A stretch of DNA of 64,000 nucleotides from Gari tellinella (GCA_922989275.2 OV277864.1:56109550-56173549); one strand, 5' to 3'; shown: positions 9,937-22,172, numbered from the stretch's first letter. Numbers and translations are program-made. The notes: generated by a model not told the origin, from the letters alone.

Positions 9937-11694
9937 CCCTTTACACAATTGCATATTTCTAGTTTTGTAAACAGGTGATCTCTTAAAGCAGGTTGAAAGT
10001 AAAGCATTAAGCCTTATAATATAATGGTATATAAACTACATTTTCTTGGCTATATGAATTTAATTATCCCCTGCCGAAAGGCAGAGGGATACTGTTTTAG
10101 GTCTGTCCGTCCGGCTGTGCGTGCGTGCGTGCGTCACGTTTTCCGTCCGCAACTGTATCTCCGAAACCGATAAACAGATTTGGATGAAACTTGGTATACT
10201 TATTTGTCATCATAGGAGCACCGTGGGAAATTAATTTTTTTCAGAAAATTATAGGAATTTATGAGTTATCTGCCCTTTTTGTGTTAAAAATGCCATATTT
10301 AACAGTTTTTACACTCTAGCAACTACAGTATTCAACATATTTTGTTTATACTTGCACACAATGTCTATAAGTACAAGTTCTTGCAGGTGTGCAATTATTG
10401 TAAAAAAAGGATACTTGTGACAAGAGTTATCTGCCCTTGAAGTACTTAAAAATGCTTTATTTTGATATTTTTTACATACTAGAGCCTATAAATATGCATG
10501 GATTTTGAAAAAACTTTCTTGAATTATGTATGGCTATTATTTTTCAAATGAATTTGATTATTGTTGAAAACGGAGAAATGAGTCATGAGTTATCTGCCCT
10601 TGATAAGTAAAAAATGCCATATTTAACTGTTTTTACTCTCTGGCAACTACAATTATGAATGGATTTAAATGATACTTGAACACAATGTCTATAAGTAAAA
10701 GTTCTTGTAGGTGTGCTATTAATGTCAAAAAAGGATACTTGTGGCAAGAGTTATCTGCCCTTGATGTACTTAGAAATGCTAGAAAATGCTTTATTTTAAT
10801 ATAGTTTACATCCTAGTATCTATAAATATGCATGGATTTTGATAAAATAAATCTTAAACTATGTATGGCTATTAGTTTTCAAATAAATGTTATCATTTTT
10901 GAAAAAGGAGAAACTAGTCAACAGTTATCTGCCCTTGATGAGTCGAAAAACCATATTTAACAGTTTTTACCATCTAGAAACTACAGTCTTTAATGGATTT
11001 TGATTTAACTTACACACGATGTATATAAATATAAGGGTTGCAATTATTGTCAAAAAAGGATACTTTGTGGCAAGAGTTATCTGCCCTTTATGTACTTAGT
11101 AATGCTCAACATGGCTTTATTGTTTACATGCTATTGTGTACAAATGTGAATGGATTTTGAAAAAAAATAATTAAATCATATATTGCTATTATTTATAGAA
11201 TGAGTTCAATCATTGTCGAAAATGTGCAAATTAGTCAAGAATACTCTACCCTTGAAGAGTTGAAAATGTGTTTACACTCTAGTAAATTCTACAGTTCTGA
11301 ATTTTTTTTAATAATACTTGCACACAATTATATTTAGTTCTTGAAAGTGTTTAATTACTGTTGAATTTGAATCAAGAGTTACCTGCCCCTGTCATACTTA
11401 GATTTATAATGCTACAAACGGCTTTATTTTTTGTATTGTTTAGGCTTTAACATGTACAAAATTGAATGGATTTTATAAAACTTTGTAAAAAGCTTTTGAA
11501 TGTTGATCTTTAAAGACACTTAAGACAGGTGATCACCATTTGCCCCTTCCTCCCACATTAAAGTTTGCCACTTTCTTCTGGACAATCGCTGCGGCAGGGG
11601 ATATCAGCTCTAAGGTGCTTGTTGGACCTATTTTCTTCAATGGAAGAATAAATTAAATGTGCTAAGAGGTACTTCTGTGAGGGAAAGGGTTATT
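9933..11694 (-). mobile_element. T4-1 MITE split by element RC-2
   Basis: The left part, 9933-10065, runs to '...aatttaatt' and the right part, 11624-11694, resumes with 'ggacctattttcttc'. The joined junction AATTGGACCTATTTTC matches uninterrupted copies (AATTGGAACTATTTTC). Its right arm ends GGGAAAGGGTTA. Confidence 0.85.
10066..11623 (+). mobile_element. RC-2, rolling-circle-like element with dimeric tandem core
   Basis: It starts ATCCCCTGCCG, immediately self-paired as CCCCTGCCGAAAGGCAGAGGG with one unpaired base, then has a CCGTCC/GTGCGTGCGTGC-rich stretch and 'ggatgaaacttggtatac'. The core repeats a 'gagttatctgccctt' block near 10262, 10422, 10577, 10748, 10919, 11068, 11238 and 11368. 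Two monomer types alternate, giving dimers of about 315-342 bp. The inverse of the start, CGGCAGGGGAT, lies at 11592-11602, and a 21-base tail ending CTTGTT follows. No ORF of size is present. The inverted repeat being inset at one end only, and the lack of target duplication, fit a non-autonomous Helentron/Helitron2-type element; this is inference. Confidence 0.7.
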
Positions 11695-12044
11695 AAACAC
11701 TAATGAATCGCAAACACATAGCAATAAAATGTAGAAAAATGACAACTTTTCAATCTGAGTGGCAAACAGGTTGGAGTTTGATCAGATGCTAAGTCACCTC
11801 AGGCGTCTGCAGATGAGGCTCCAAACTGTTGCACTGGAAATAATAGTTTAAGCATTTACGCGTTTATTGGAAAAGAATAACATCTTCTCCACTGTATGAA
11901 TACTGTGAATATTGTAAGCTTAGTGGACCTATGAGTTTCTACCCTGCTTTAATGGTGCAACCAGACAACTATCAAGTGTTTAATTGTTCTTACGCTATTT
12001 GTCACTGGTAGGAATTAATTCAAGCAATCACTCCATAAATATGA

Positions 12045-12547
12045 TTTTTTTTTACACCTTTAACAATTCTTCTATTAAAGAAAATAATTTCATTTTCCAC
12101 AGTTTCACAGCTATGAATATGTAGCATGAGACATATTTTTTATATCATAGCAAGTAGTAGCTTAACCCATTACTCTATAACATATTTCTAGTAATAAAAC
12201 TAGGTGACCACTTAAAGCAGGTTGAAAGTAAAGCAGAATGCACCTTTAGGTGCATTCTGCTTTACTTTCAGCTTGCTTTAAGCTACTATCTGATAGAAAA
12301 AAGAAAACATTTATTATGATAATTATACATTCATCAGTGTAATAAGGTGGAACTATTTTCATTACTGGATATTGGATGAATAAAAGAAAGGCTTAAAAAA
12401 GCATATTTATGGGGTAATGGGTTAAAGTACATTGAAAGTAAAGCAGAATGCACCATATAGCGCATTGATGATTTTGCTTTACTTTCAACCTTTTATAAGT
12501 GTCACCTGTCTTCAAAACTATAAACAGGCTGTAAGGTAATGGGTTAA
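12045..12547 (+). mobile_element. T4-1 MITE interrupted by another T4-1 copy
   Basis: The left part runs to '...tagtagcttaa' at 12165 and the right part resumes 'ttaaagtacattgaaag' at 12422. In uninterrupted copies this is 'gtagcttaaagcaggctg', so the insertion lies exactly at a TTAA. Confidence 0.8.
12162..12425 (-). mobile_element. T4-1 MITE nested in T4-1 with TTAA duplication
   Basis: Bounded by TTAACCCATTACTCTATAA and TATGGGGTAATGGGTTAA. The hairpin centre is GCACCTTTAGGTGC. Confidence 0.88.
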
Positions 12548-13027
12548 ACGGTGGAATATGTGGGTAGAGAAAATAATTTCGATAATTGACTAGTCATGTT
12601 TGCGAAAACGTCTTTCATAAAATCGCCTTTCTGCTATAACATCGCCAAAAAAACTCACTCAAAAGGCCCTGTCTCCTGTTATTTAAATGAAGCAAGAATA
12701 AATAGAAAATGGAAAAATTCTGAGCGTGAGTGTTGATAATTTTTTTGTCTGATCTGTACCATAATAACATTGTCATTTTATATTCAAGCTACCATGCATA
12801 ACAAATAATCGGCTGATGTATGGGTATGTTCCGTTTATGCTATGTATCCATTCTGGTCGCTGGTGATGAATTTTTCGTCTAGTCTCGTGCTCATATATTA
12901 ATGCTAATATGGGATTAGCATGGAGATTAGTGCAGTATCGAGTATCAGCCATGTATCAGCCTATATGATGGATATATATACAACTCAAATTTATGTTGTC
13001 CTGCCGATCATGACTTGACTTGTATTT

Positions 13028-13092
13028 GCAAACAGTATAGATCCAGATCAGATGCCGCGTTACGCGGCATCTGATCTGGATTCAAACTGTTT
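13028..13092. repeat. PAL-D hairpin
   Basis: A near-perfect palindrome from GCAAACAGTATAGATCC to GGATTCAAACTGTTTG with centre GATGCCGCGTTACGCGGCATC. Confidence 0.85.
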
Positions 13093-13517
13093 GACACTTG
13101 TTATAACATTTCCTAAATTTAAATGTTTATAACTCTTTGATTTAAAAAACTGTGCAGAAAATAGTCATAAAGACAGGTATCTGCTTGATGTAGAACAAAA
13201 GTAAAACCAAATAAATGCTCTAGAGGCTTTCTACATAACCTTTGTCCTGCACAATTTGAGACAAAGCAGTCACCTGCCTATAGAGAAATCCAATCTACAT
13301 ACAGTTGTCATTCAACCCATTTATGTCAAGTGGATTCTTCCATGCTTATATTATACTGGAGTAGGTCATATTTTATGTAAGGTGTGTCTGGTCTTAAATT
13401 TAATTTTTGTTTTGTTTTATATTGAAATCCTGTCAGCAAACAGTTTAGACTCTGATCAGACGGCACACTTTAACAGTCTACAAGGCTCGAGATAAGGGAA
13501 GCATTTCATAAACTTAG

Positions 13518-16228
13518 TCCAAATCACTATCCCAATAATATTGCAATAGCCCAAAGAACTATCCCAATGGTATTGCAATAGCCCAAAGTACTATCCCAGT
13601 AGTATTGCAATAGCCCAAAGTACTATCCCAGTAGTATTGCAATAGCCCCAAAGTACTATCCCAGTAGTATTGCAATAGCCCCAAAGTACTATCCCAATAG
13701 TATTGCAAGAGCCCAAAGTACTATCCCAGTAGTATTGCAATAGCCCCAAAGTACTATCCCAATAGTATTGCAAGAGCCCAAAGTATTATCCCAATAGTAT
13801 TGCAATAGTCTAAAGTACTATCCATGTAGTATTGCAAGAGCCCAAAGTACTATCCCAATAGTATTGCAATAGTCCAAAGCGCTTTCCCAATAGTATTGCA
13901 ATACATGTAGGTCAAAACACTATTCCAATAGTATTGTAATAGTCCAAAGCACTATCCCAATAGTACTCCAATAGCCCAAAGTACTATCCCAATAGTATTG
14001 CAATAGCCCAAAGTACTATCCGAATAGTATTGCAATAGTCCAAAGCACTATCCCAATAGTACTCATTAGTCCAAAACACTATCCCAATAGTATTGCAATA
14101 GTGCAAACTAAAAAGCACTACCCCAATAGTATTGCAATACATGTAGTCAACAACACTATCCCAATAGTATTGCGATAGTCCAAAGCACTTTCCCAATAAT
14201 ACTCAATAATCCAGAACACTATCCTAATAGTATTGCAATAGTCCAGAACACTATCCTAATAGTATTGCAATAGTCCAAAGCACTATCCCAATAGTATTGC
14301 AATAGTCCAAAGCACTATCCCAATAGTATTGCAATAGTCCAAAGCACTATCCCAATAGTACTCAATAGTCCAAAACACTATCTCAATAGTATTGCAATAG
14401 TCCAAAGTACTATCCCAATAATACTCAATAATCCAAAGTACTATCCCAATAATACTCAATAATCCAAAGCACTATCACAATAGTACTCAATAGTCCAAAA
14501 CACTATCTCAATAGTATTGCAATAGTCCAAAGTACTATCCCAATAATGCACTATCCCAATAGTATTGCAATAGTCCAAAGCACTATCCCAATAGTATTGC
14601 AATAGTCCAAAGCACTATCCCAATAGTATTGCAATAGTCCAAAGCACTGTCCGAATAGTACTCAATAGTCCAAAACACTATCTCAATAGTATTGCAATAG
14701 TCCAAAGTACTATCCCAATAATACTCAATAATCCAAAGTACTATCCCAATAATACTCAATAATCCAAAGCACTATCCCAATAGTACTCAATAGTCCAAAA
14801 CACTATCTCAATAGTATTGCAATAGTCCAAAGTACTATCCCAATAATGCACTATCCCAATTGTATTGCAATAGTCCAAATCACTATCCAAATAGTATTGC
14901 AATAGTCCAAAGCACTATCCCAATAGTACTCAATAGTCCAAAACACTATCCCAATAGTATTGCAATAGTCCAAAGCACTATCCCAATAGTACTCAATATT
15001 CCAAAACACTATCCCAATAGTATCGCAATAGTCCAAAGAACTATCCCAATAGTACTCCAATAGCCCAAAGTACTATCCCAATAGTAATGCAATAGTCCAA
15101 AACACTATCCTAATAGTATTGCAATAGTCTAAAGCACTATCCCAATAGTATTGCAATAGCCCAAAGTACTATCCAGATAGTATTGCAATAGCCCAAAGCA
15201 CTATCCCAATAGTACTCAAATAGCCCAAAGCACTATCCCAATAGTATTGCAATAGCCCAAAGCACTATCCCAATAGTACTCCAGTAGCCCAAAGTACTAT
15301 CCAGATAGTATTGCAATAGCCCAAAGCACTATCCCAATAGTACTCCAATAGCCCAAAGCACTATCCCAATAGTATTGCAATAGCCCAAAGCACTATCCCA
15401 ATAGTACTCCAGTAGCCCAAAGTACTATCCAGATAGTATTGCAATAGCCCAAAGCACTATCCCAATAGTACTCCAATAGCCCAAAGCACTATCCCAATAG
15501 TAGCAATAGCCCAAAGCACTATCCCAATAGTACTCCAATAGCCCAAAGCACTATCCCAATAGTAGCAATAGCCCAAAGCACTATCCCAATAGTATTGCAT
15601 TAGTCAAAATCACTATCCCAATAGTATTGCAATAGCCCAAAGCACTATCCCAATAATATTGCAATAGTCCCAAGCACTATCCCAACAGTATTGAAATAGT
15701 CCAAACTCCAAAGCACTGTCCCAATAGTATTGCAATAGTCCAAAACACTATCCCAATAATATTGCAATAGTCCCAAGCACTATCCCAACAGTATTGAAAT
15801 AGTCCAAACTCCAAAGTACTATCCCAATAGTATTGCAATAGCCCAAAACACTATCCCAATAATATTGCAATAGTCCCAAGCACTATCCCAACAGTATTGA
15901 AATAGTCCAAACTCCAAAGCACTGTCCCAATAGTATTGCAATAGTCCAAAGCACTATCCAAATTGTATTGCATTAGTCCAAAGCACTATCCCAATAGTAC
16001 TCCAGTAGCCCAAAGTACTATCCAAATAGTATTGCAATAGCCCAAAATACTATCCCGATAGTACTGCAATAGCCCAAAGTACTATCCCAATAGTATTGCA
16101 ATAGTCCAAAGCACTATCCCGATGGTGTTGCTATAGCCCAAAGCATTATCCCAATAGTACTCCAATAGCCCAAAGTACTATCCTAATAGTATTGCAATAG
16201 CCCAAAGCACTATCCCGATACTACCTCT
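13518..16228. repeat. 32-bp minisatellite, about 2.7 kb
   Basis: The unit contains CTATCCCAATAGTATTGCA followed by ATAGTCCAAAGCA variants; consecutive starts at 13582 and 13614 give 32 bp. I estimate 80-85 units. Higher-order repeats are visible: a 300-bp block repeated at about 14275-14565 and 14575-14865, a 128-bp (four-unit) period at 15173, 15301 and 15429, and a 103-bp period at 15681, 15784 and 15887. The unit itself holds the self-complementary run ACTATCCCAATAGT. Confidence 0.95.
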
Positions 16229-16458
16229 AGCACAATTGTGATACAAGATAGAGTTATTATACAATCTAAGTGACAATTCTTAGTATATACAATGAGTAGT
16301 CTGATCATAGTAGGCATAATTAAAGATTTTTTTTTTTGAATTACTTCCCTTATCTGGAGTGGGGCTTATGTAGTATTTGAAATAAATGTTTCGATTCTCT
16401 ATAAAGATTGGTTACTCAAAACATGTTTCACTGTTTATTCAGCTTTTAATACATTTTA

Positions 16459-17036
16459 GAATGCACACCAAAACAACAAACCTGCTTACGGAGGCAACAG
16501 TCTCTGAAGAAGACTCTGATATCAGTGAAACTTCACCAACCATCCTAACAAGCCTTGTAGAAGCTCCATTGTGGTGTTTACAGAAAGATATCACCCTCTT
16601 ATGTGAGTACAGAGAAATTTATTATGTTTAATTATGTCTAAATCTCCACTCCTAACTGTTTGTTCAGTCAACATAAACTTGAAGTTAGCCCATCATTCCA
16701 TAGATACACATTTCAATGCCTTTAAACCATTACCCCATAGCCTATTTCTAATATTGAAGATAGTAGACAACTTAAAGCAGGTTGAAAGTAAAACAGAATG
16801 CACCCGAAAACAACAAACCTGCTTGCCGAGTGTTTCTGATATCAGTGAAACTTCACCAACCATCCTAACAAGCCTTGTAGAAGCTCCATTGTGGTGTTTA
16901 CAGAAAGATATCACCCTCTTATGTGAGTACAGAGAAATTTATTATGTTTAATTATGTCTAAATCTCCACTCCTAACTGTTTGTTCAGTCAACATAAACTT
17001 GAAAGTTAGCCCATCAATCCATAGATACACATTTTA
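16459..17036 (+). repeat. 320-bp direct duplication with a splice-site-like segment
   Basis: About 200 bp starting 'tgatatcagtgaaacttcac' at 16517 recur at 16837, an exact 320-bp offset, with near identity through 'cagtcaacataaacttga'. Each copy contains an AG-ended segment 'ctgatatcag', a short open stretch encoding SPTILTSLVEAPLWCLQKDI, and then TTATGTGAGT, which looks like a 5' splice site. Part of a T4-1 element (16725-16805) lies between the copies. Whether the segment is an exon is unknown. Confidence 0.6.
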
Positions 17037-17040
17037 AAGC

Positions 17041-17290
17041 CTTTAGGTCAATCCTCCACTGAAGAAAATAGTAACAATGTCATGACGTAGCATTTTCTAC
17101 ATTGTAACATTTTCTACATTCTCCACTGAAGAAAATAGTTCCAATTTATGAATGTCATGACTATATACCATAAGAAACATTTTCGACATTGTAGCAGATG
17201 GTAGCTTAAAGCAGACACACATAAATGTGTATCCTGCTTTACTCTCAACCTGCTTTCAGCGGTCAACTATCTTCAACACTAGAAACAGGC
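17041..17290 (+). mobile_element. T4-1 fragment with internal duplication
   Basis: It carries two 'ctccactgaagaaaatag' stretches about 75 bp apart, then the hairpin region and 'actagaaacaggcta'. The left TTAA end is missing. Confidence 0.6.
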
Positions 17291-17504
17291 TACAGTTAAA
17301 CCTTTCAATAGCGACCACTAAAGAGAAGCACTAGGCTAATTGGCTACATGAAAGACAGGTGTAAGCTTAAAGCAAGCTGAATGTAAAACAGAAAGCTCCT
17401 AAAGGAGCTTTCTGTTTTACATTCACCTTGCTTTAAGCAGTCACCTATCTCAAACTTGATAATTAACAAAATTTAGTGTTGGTAATAGAGAGGTTTTACT
17501 GTAT
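17291..17504. mobile_element. TA-1 MITE (CAGTAAAACCTCCC family)
   Basis: Ends are ACAGTTAAACCTTTCAATAG and TAATAGAGAGGTTTTACTGT. The inner hairpin is AGAAAGCTCCTAAAGGAGC with TTTCT on the other side, between TTAAAGCAAGCTG and its inverse. TIRs starting CAGT and TA flanks point to the pogo/Tc1-mariner group. Confidence 0.75.
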
Positions 17505-17659
17505 GTGGTAAAGGGTTATGAGACATTATCTGAGAAGTTTTAAGGATCGCTGACAAACATCTATAGACATGTTTGAACTTTGAAATACAGCTATGTTTGA
17601 CTAGTGCGAGTTCAATATAACAAAAGTCATCCAAAGAAATGCAAGTACACGTTATTTCA

Positions 17660-17880
17660 ACTTAACAGTAATAATCAATTAGCAGCTTGAAAGTAAAGCA
17701 GAATGCATTCAATGCACTTGAAAATGCACATTCTGCTTTACTTTCAGCCTGCTTTAAGGTACATGTACCATCTGCTAAGATATAGAACAAATTTCTTAGT
17801 GCGCATATTCATGACTGTTTAAATTGGAACTTAATAAATTAAAGGTGTCAAAAGGCGTATTTATTGGGTAAATGGCTAAG
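17660..17880 (-). mobile_element. T4-1 copy, degraded
   Basis: The hairpin GAATGCATTC...GAATG-type centre is expanded and the left end is lost; the right end reads 'ggcgtatttattgggtaaatgg'. Confidence 0.6.
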
Positions 17881-17961
17881 CCAGTTCGAGATACCAAAGT
17901 TTGTCTGTATGTCCTTGTACCCTATCCTACTGACATCACTTGACATTTCAAACCAGTTTTA

Positions 17962-18265
17962 ACCATTAACCCATAAATATGCCATTTTACGCCATTTGAT
18001 TCCCCAATTTCAGAAAAAAGTTCAACTTTATATATAGTCATGAATATGCAACATCAGAATTTTTTTCTCTATTCCAGCAGATTGTAGCTTAAAGCTGGCT
18101 GAAAGTAAAGCAGAATGTGCCTAAGTAGTTACCTATCTCCAATTCTAGAAACAGGTTATGGGGTCATGGGTTAAACTAGAAACAGGTTATGGGGTAATGG
18201 GTTAAACTAGAAACAGGCTATGGGGTAATGGGTTAAACTAGAAAAAGGTTATGGGGTAATAGAGG
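17962..18265 (+). mobile_element. T4-1 copy lacking one hairpin arm, with tandem right end
   Basis: After AAGCAGAATGTGCC the second arm is missing. The right end, 'actagaaacaggttatgggg' plus 'taatgggtta', is then repeated four times with a period of about 31 bp at 18145-18265. Confidence 0.75.
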
Positions 18266-18461
18266 ATTAATCCAAATATGACAGATACTGAGTACTTTGA
18301 TCTAGATATTGAGAGTTAACTAAACATTTCCAACTTTGTAGCCTGTCTGACTTCAGCAAACACTGTGTTCATTAGATTTAATCATCTCTTCTAAAGCAGG
18401 CTGAAAAAAGCAGTTATTCTGTCATTGCGGAATTTCTGCTTTTTCTTCCAGCCTGCTTTGA

Positions 18462-18716
18462 CCCATTACCCTATAGCCAGTTTCTAGTTTTGAAAACAGA
18501 CAACCACTTAAAGCAGGTTGAAAGTAAAGCAGAATGTGCCTTTAGGGGCATTCTGATTTACTTTCATCCTGCTTTTAGCTAACATTTGCTAAAATATAGA
18601 AACTTTTTCTTATTGTACAAGTCATATTCATGACTGTATAAATAACTGTATAAACTATATTTTTCTGTGTAGGAATAAATTAAAAACCTATTTATGGGGT
18701 AAATGGGTAAAAATCA
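18462..18716 (-). mobile_element. T4-1 copy
   Basis: Starts GACCCATTACCCTATAGCC and ends 'tatttatggggtaaatggg', with one hairpin mismatch (GCATTCTGATTTAC). Confidence 0.7.
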
Positions 18717-19021
18717 AGTACTCAAAAAATGATTGCGAAAGTAAAGTGTATCGGCAAGAAATAGTTTAAATGAGTTTGGCATTATCTTTTGTAGAGTTTT
18801 CTCAAATTCATTGATAAAGAAATGTGACAATCCTTTACTACTGCACAGTTCTTCAACCACAGCTCAATTAAAATCAATCTAACATCTTTCTAAGATTAGT
18901 TTCTAAATTAATGCAGGACAAAATAAATGCAGAAAGATTATTCTGCATTAAATTTATTCTAGCTGCATTAAGCAGACTACTTCTATCTTTTCAATTTCCT
19001 ATGCTTCTTTATTTAATGACT

Positions 19022-19882
19022 GTTTAACCAATTACTCCATTAATACAGCTATTTTTTACGCCATTGATTTATTCCTCCACTGAAGATAATAGTTCCCTAT
19101 GTATCATAAGAAATAGTTTCTATATTCTAGGAGATGGTAGTATAAAGCAGACTGACAGTAAAGCAGGATGTGCCCATAGGCACATTCTGATGTACTTTTA
19201 ACCTGCTTTAAGCGGTCACCTGTCTTCATAATTGAAAACAGGCTATGGATTACTAGTTAAATACAATACTTCAAGGCTCCAGTTAAGGTTATTTTTTCAA
19301 AAGCTAAAATCTTTATTTCTCAGTTAAACCCTATGGTGTTACTACTCACTAGAATTGTCTCGAAGAGACAATTCTAATGAGTAGTAACACCATAGGATTT
19401 AGTGCTGGAATAAGTGAGAAAGTGTTGAATTTGTTCAGTTTATTCCCTCTTATCTGCCGAGTCCTGCAAGTAGAATATAGGAAGACATCGTTGTAACTAA
19501 ACTAGAGTATCAAAAAATATATGTATTATATTCTAGCAGGTGGTAGCTTAAACCACATTCTGCAGTTCTTTTAACCTGCTTTAAGGCATCACCTGTCTTC
19601 AAAACTGAAAACAGGCTATGGATTAATAGATTAATACAAGTTAAGGCTCCAGATAAGGGTAGTTTTTCAAAAACTAAAATCCTTATTTTTTTAGTTAAAC
19701 CCTATGGTGTTACTATATTCAATAGAATTGTCTCGAAGAGACAATTCTAATGAGTAGTGACACCATAGGGTTTGGTGCTGGAATAAGTGAGAAAGTGTTG
19801 AATTTGTTCAGTTTACTCCCTCTTATCTGCCGAGTCCTGCAAGTAGAATATAGGAAGACATCGTTGTAACTAAACTAGAGTC
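19022..19882. repeat. T4-1 plus HP-A, partly duplicated in tandem (about 372 bp)
   Basis: A T4-1 copy at 19022-19262 is followed by an HP-A element at about 19276-19465. The right half of the T4-1 and the whole HP-A recur at about 19533-19882. Matching landmarks lie at 19324/19695 and 19451/19824, and both copies end in the same 'gtaactaaactagagt'. The two HP-A hairpins share the paired change ATTGTCTC/GAGACAAT. Confidence 0.85.
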
Positions 19883-19889
19883 ACATGTC

Positions 19890-20690
19890 TATTGATTACT
19901 TCCTGCGTTTCCTGTCCCAAACAGTGAGTAGAGACGCGTGGGGAATTTGTCAGTGTCCCGCGCTGAAGAGAAGTTCACAGCTATTTCCTCTGAGTTTATT
20001 ACAAATGAAATTGATTCATAAATTCATACACTGGGAGGGGAACGTGACACCCAAATTCATAATTTCTGAATAAGTTTGACAAACAGATAACTGATGATTT
20101 TTGTCGGAGTTGTCCAAACGGAGCCAAGGATGAGAAGAAAATGAAATTGATACACCATTTCCATGGTAACCATTTCATTTGTCACCGAATGTCTTGAGCG
20201 GTTCTGCAACCATCAACAATTTCCAATTCATTTCAATAACATTTTGTCATTTATTCGGGAGATAATGAATTTCATTTCCTGGGCTGTGACATCGCGGTGG
20301 GAGCTTATTTATAACGAAAATCACCACTTAAATCTGCAGCAGTTTATTCCCCGACTTCTATACGACCAGATAAGATTAAAAAAAAAAAACTGCTTTGTGA
20401 TGAACTGATGACAGAGTAGAATTGACAAAACTGGAGTCTCGCAGAACGAGAAGAGTATGTAAAGTGGTGGTTGATTTAGAAAATGTGTAAATGTCAGTTA
20501 CTGTTTGTTCATGCAGAGCTGTTTTAAACCGTATAATCATTCGGAGCTAATGAGGCGGGCCGAATTTGCTGGGAAACTGTTGAATATCAAATAATGAGAT
20601 TTGGGGTTTGGAAAAGCTTGCAGCTTAAAATGCTTTGAGTCAAAGAAAGTTGCAAATTTGAAACCTTGTTGTGGTAATGATGACTGAGTG
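19890..20690. other. Non-repetitive stretch, no gene supported
   Basis: Open frames at 19885-20073 and 20163-20408 have no motif I recognise and no clear splice signals. Confidence 0.4.
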
Positions 20691-20698
20691 ACATTTTG

Positions 20699-20768
20699 TT
20701 AACAGTTTAGATCCAGATCAAGAGCCAGGTTACTAGGCATTTAATCTGGATCCAATCTGTTTTGACAG
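20699..20768. repeat. PAL-D hairpin, imperfect
   Basis: AACAGTTTAGATCCAGATCA pairs with the later ATCTGGATCCAATCTGTT; the centre is no longer complementary. Confidence 0.65.
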
Positions 20769-20872
20769 TTGTGTTGATGGTTCATGATTTTTAAATGACA
20801 TGAATACTTAATGTAAAATTTTTTGGAGAGTCTGAGATTAGAAGCAGATGAACAATCAGCATGATAAGAGTT

Positions 20873-21102
20873 AACCATTTCAACACTAAGGGACTCTTGT
20901 GGGTATTAAGTTCCCTTGTTACGAAATCATGAACCAGTCTACTTGGAACCATGGGTAATTTGATAAATACTGGTCTAAATTAGAAAACAGTGTAGACCCT
21001 GATCAGAGGGCTCCTGTAGGAGCCCTCTGATCAGGATCTACAGTTTTCAAACGTACATGTATTGAGTATATTTTGAACAGGTCCAAGGTCCAATGAGTTA
21101 AC
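20873..21102 (+). mobile_element. T4-3 MITE with PAL-E hairpin
   Basis: Bounded by TTAACCATTTCAACACTAAG and 'ccaatgagttaa'. The central hairpin is TAGACCCTGATCAGAGGGC and its inverse around CTCCTGTAGGAG. Confidence 0.75.
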
Positions 21103-21185
21103 AAGCAAGAGGAACGCTAGGAATGATGTTGATCACCTCAGGCAGTAGGATGACAAGAAAACAGATACCGTAATGATCCTAAGAA

Positions 21186-21412
21186 TTAACCCATTACCCC
21201 ATTAATACGCCTTTTTACGCCTTTAGTTCTAATTCATACTGTCACAAATAAAAATAATAAGAAATATTTTCTCAATTCTAGCAGATAATAGCTTAAAGCA
21301 GGCTAAAAGTAAAGCAGAATGCACCTTAAGGTGCATTCTGCTTTACTTTCAACCTACTTTAAGTGGTCACATATCTTCAAAACTAGAAACATGCTATGGG
21401 ACATTGGATTAA
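21186..21412 (+). mobile_element. T4-1 MITE
   Basis: TTAACCCATTACCCCATTAA at the left, GGGACATTGGATTAA at the right, hairpin centre GCACCTTAAGGTGC. Confidence 0.8.
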
Positions 21413-21953
21413 GAACTTAAGACAGGCAGACCTGAGCAAACAGTGTAATTCCTGATCAGACTGTTCCTGAGGTCTACACTGTTTGCTAATCAGTTTTCAC
21501 CTTTTAGACAAATTACTTTGTGATAAAAGTACCATAATTTGTTCAAATTTTATAGCAGCAGTTACACAATAGTATCCCAAGTTTAAAGACATCTCCTGAC
21601 GACCTTTTGGTCATAACACCTTGCCAGACAATTTCCTTACAAAGGGCATGTGTCTTGTGGACATACCGTTAGCAAAGAACCATTGAAGCTTCTCGTGTGA
21701 GACTCTACCTTTATATTTGATAGTTGGGTTAGAAATAACCATTGAAAAATCACTAGAGCATGAGTATAATCTGGACCTCACCAGGTAAAATGAGATTGTG
21801 CTGCACATGATTTGCACATGATTTGACAGTTACACTGACACCTCCAGAACAATGGGCTGGTGGTCCCTCAATGGACTGAGGAAAAGTCTTTAAGGAGTTT
21901 TACCTACAATCATGCCATACATGAATTAAGCAACTGCTGGCAGAAACATATAT

Positions 21954-22172
21954 TTAACCCATTACCGAATAAATACGCATTTTGACGCCTTTAATTCATT
22001 ATTCCACTGAAGAAAATAGTTTCAATTTATAAGTCATAAACATGTATCATAAGAATTTTTTCTATATTCTAACAGATGGTGGCTTAAAGCAGGCGTTATG
22101 CTTTACTTTCAACCTGCTTTAAGTGATCACCTATTTTCAATACTAGAAACAGGCTATGGGGTAACAGGTTAA
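21954..22172 (+). mobile_element. T4-1 MITE with shortened hairpin
   Basis: Normal TTAA ends, but the hairpin is reduced to GCTTAAAGCAGGCGTTATGC and a right arm, so the inner arm is deleted on the left side. Confidence 0.75.

Noticed and set aside
13518..16228. CRISPR array
   Set aside because: The repeats are contiguous variants of one unit with no unique spacers, in a eukaryotic context.
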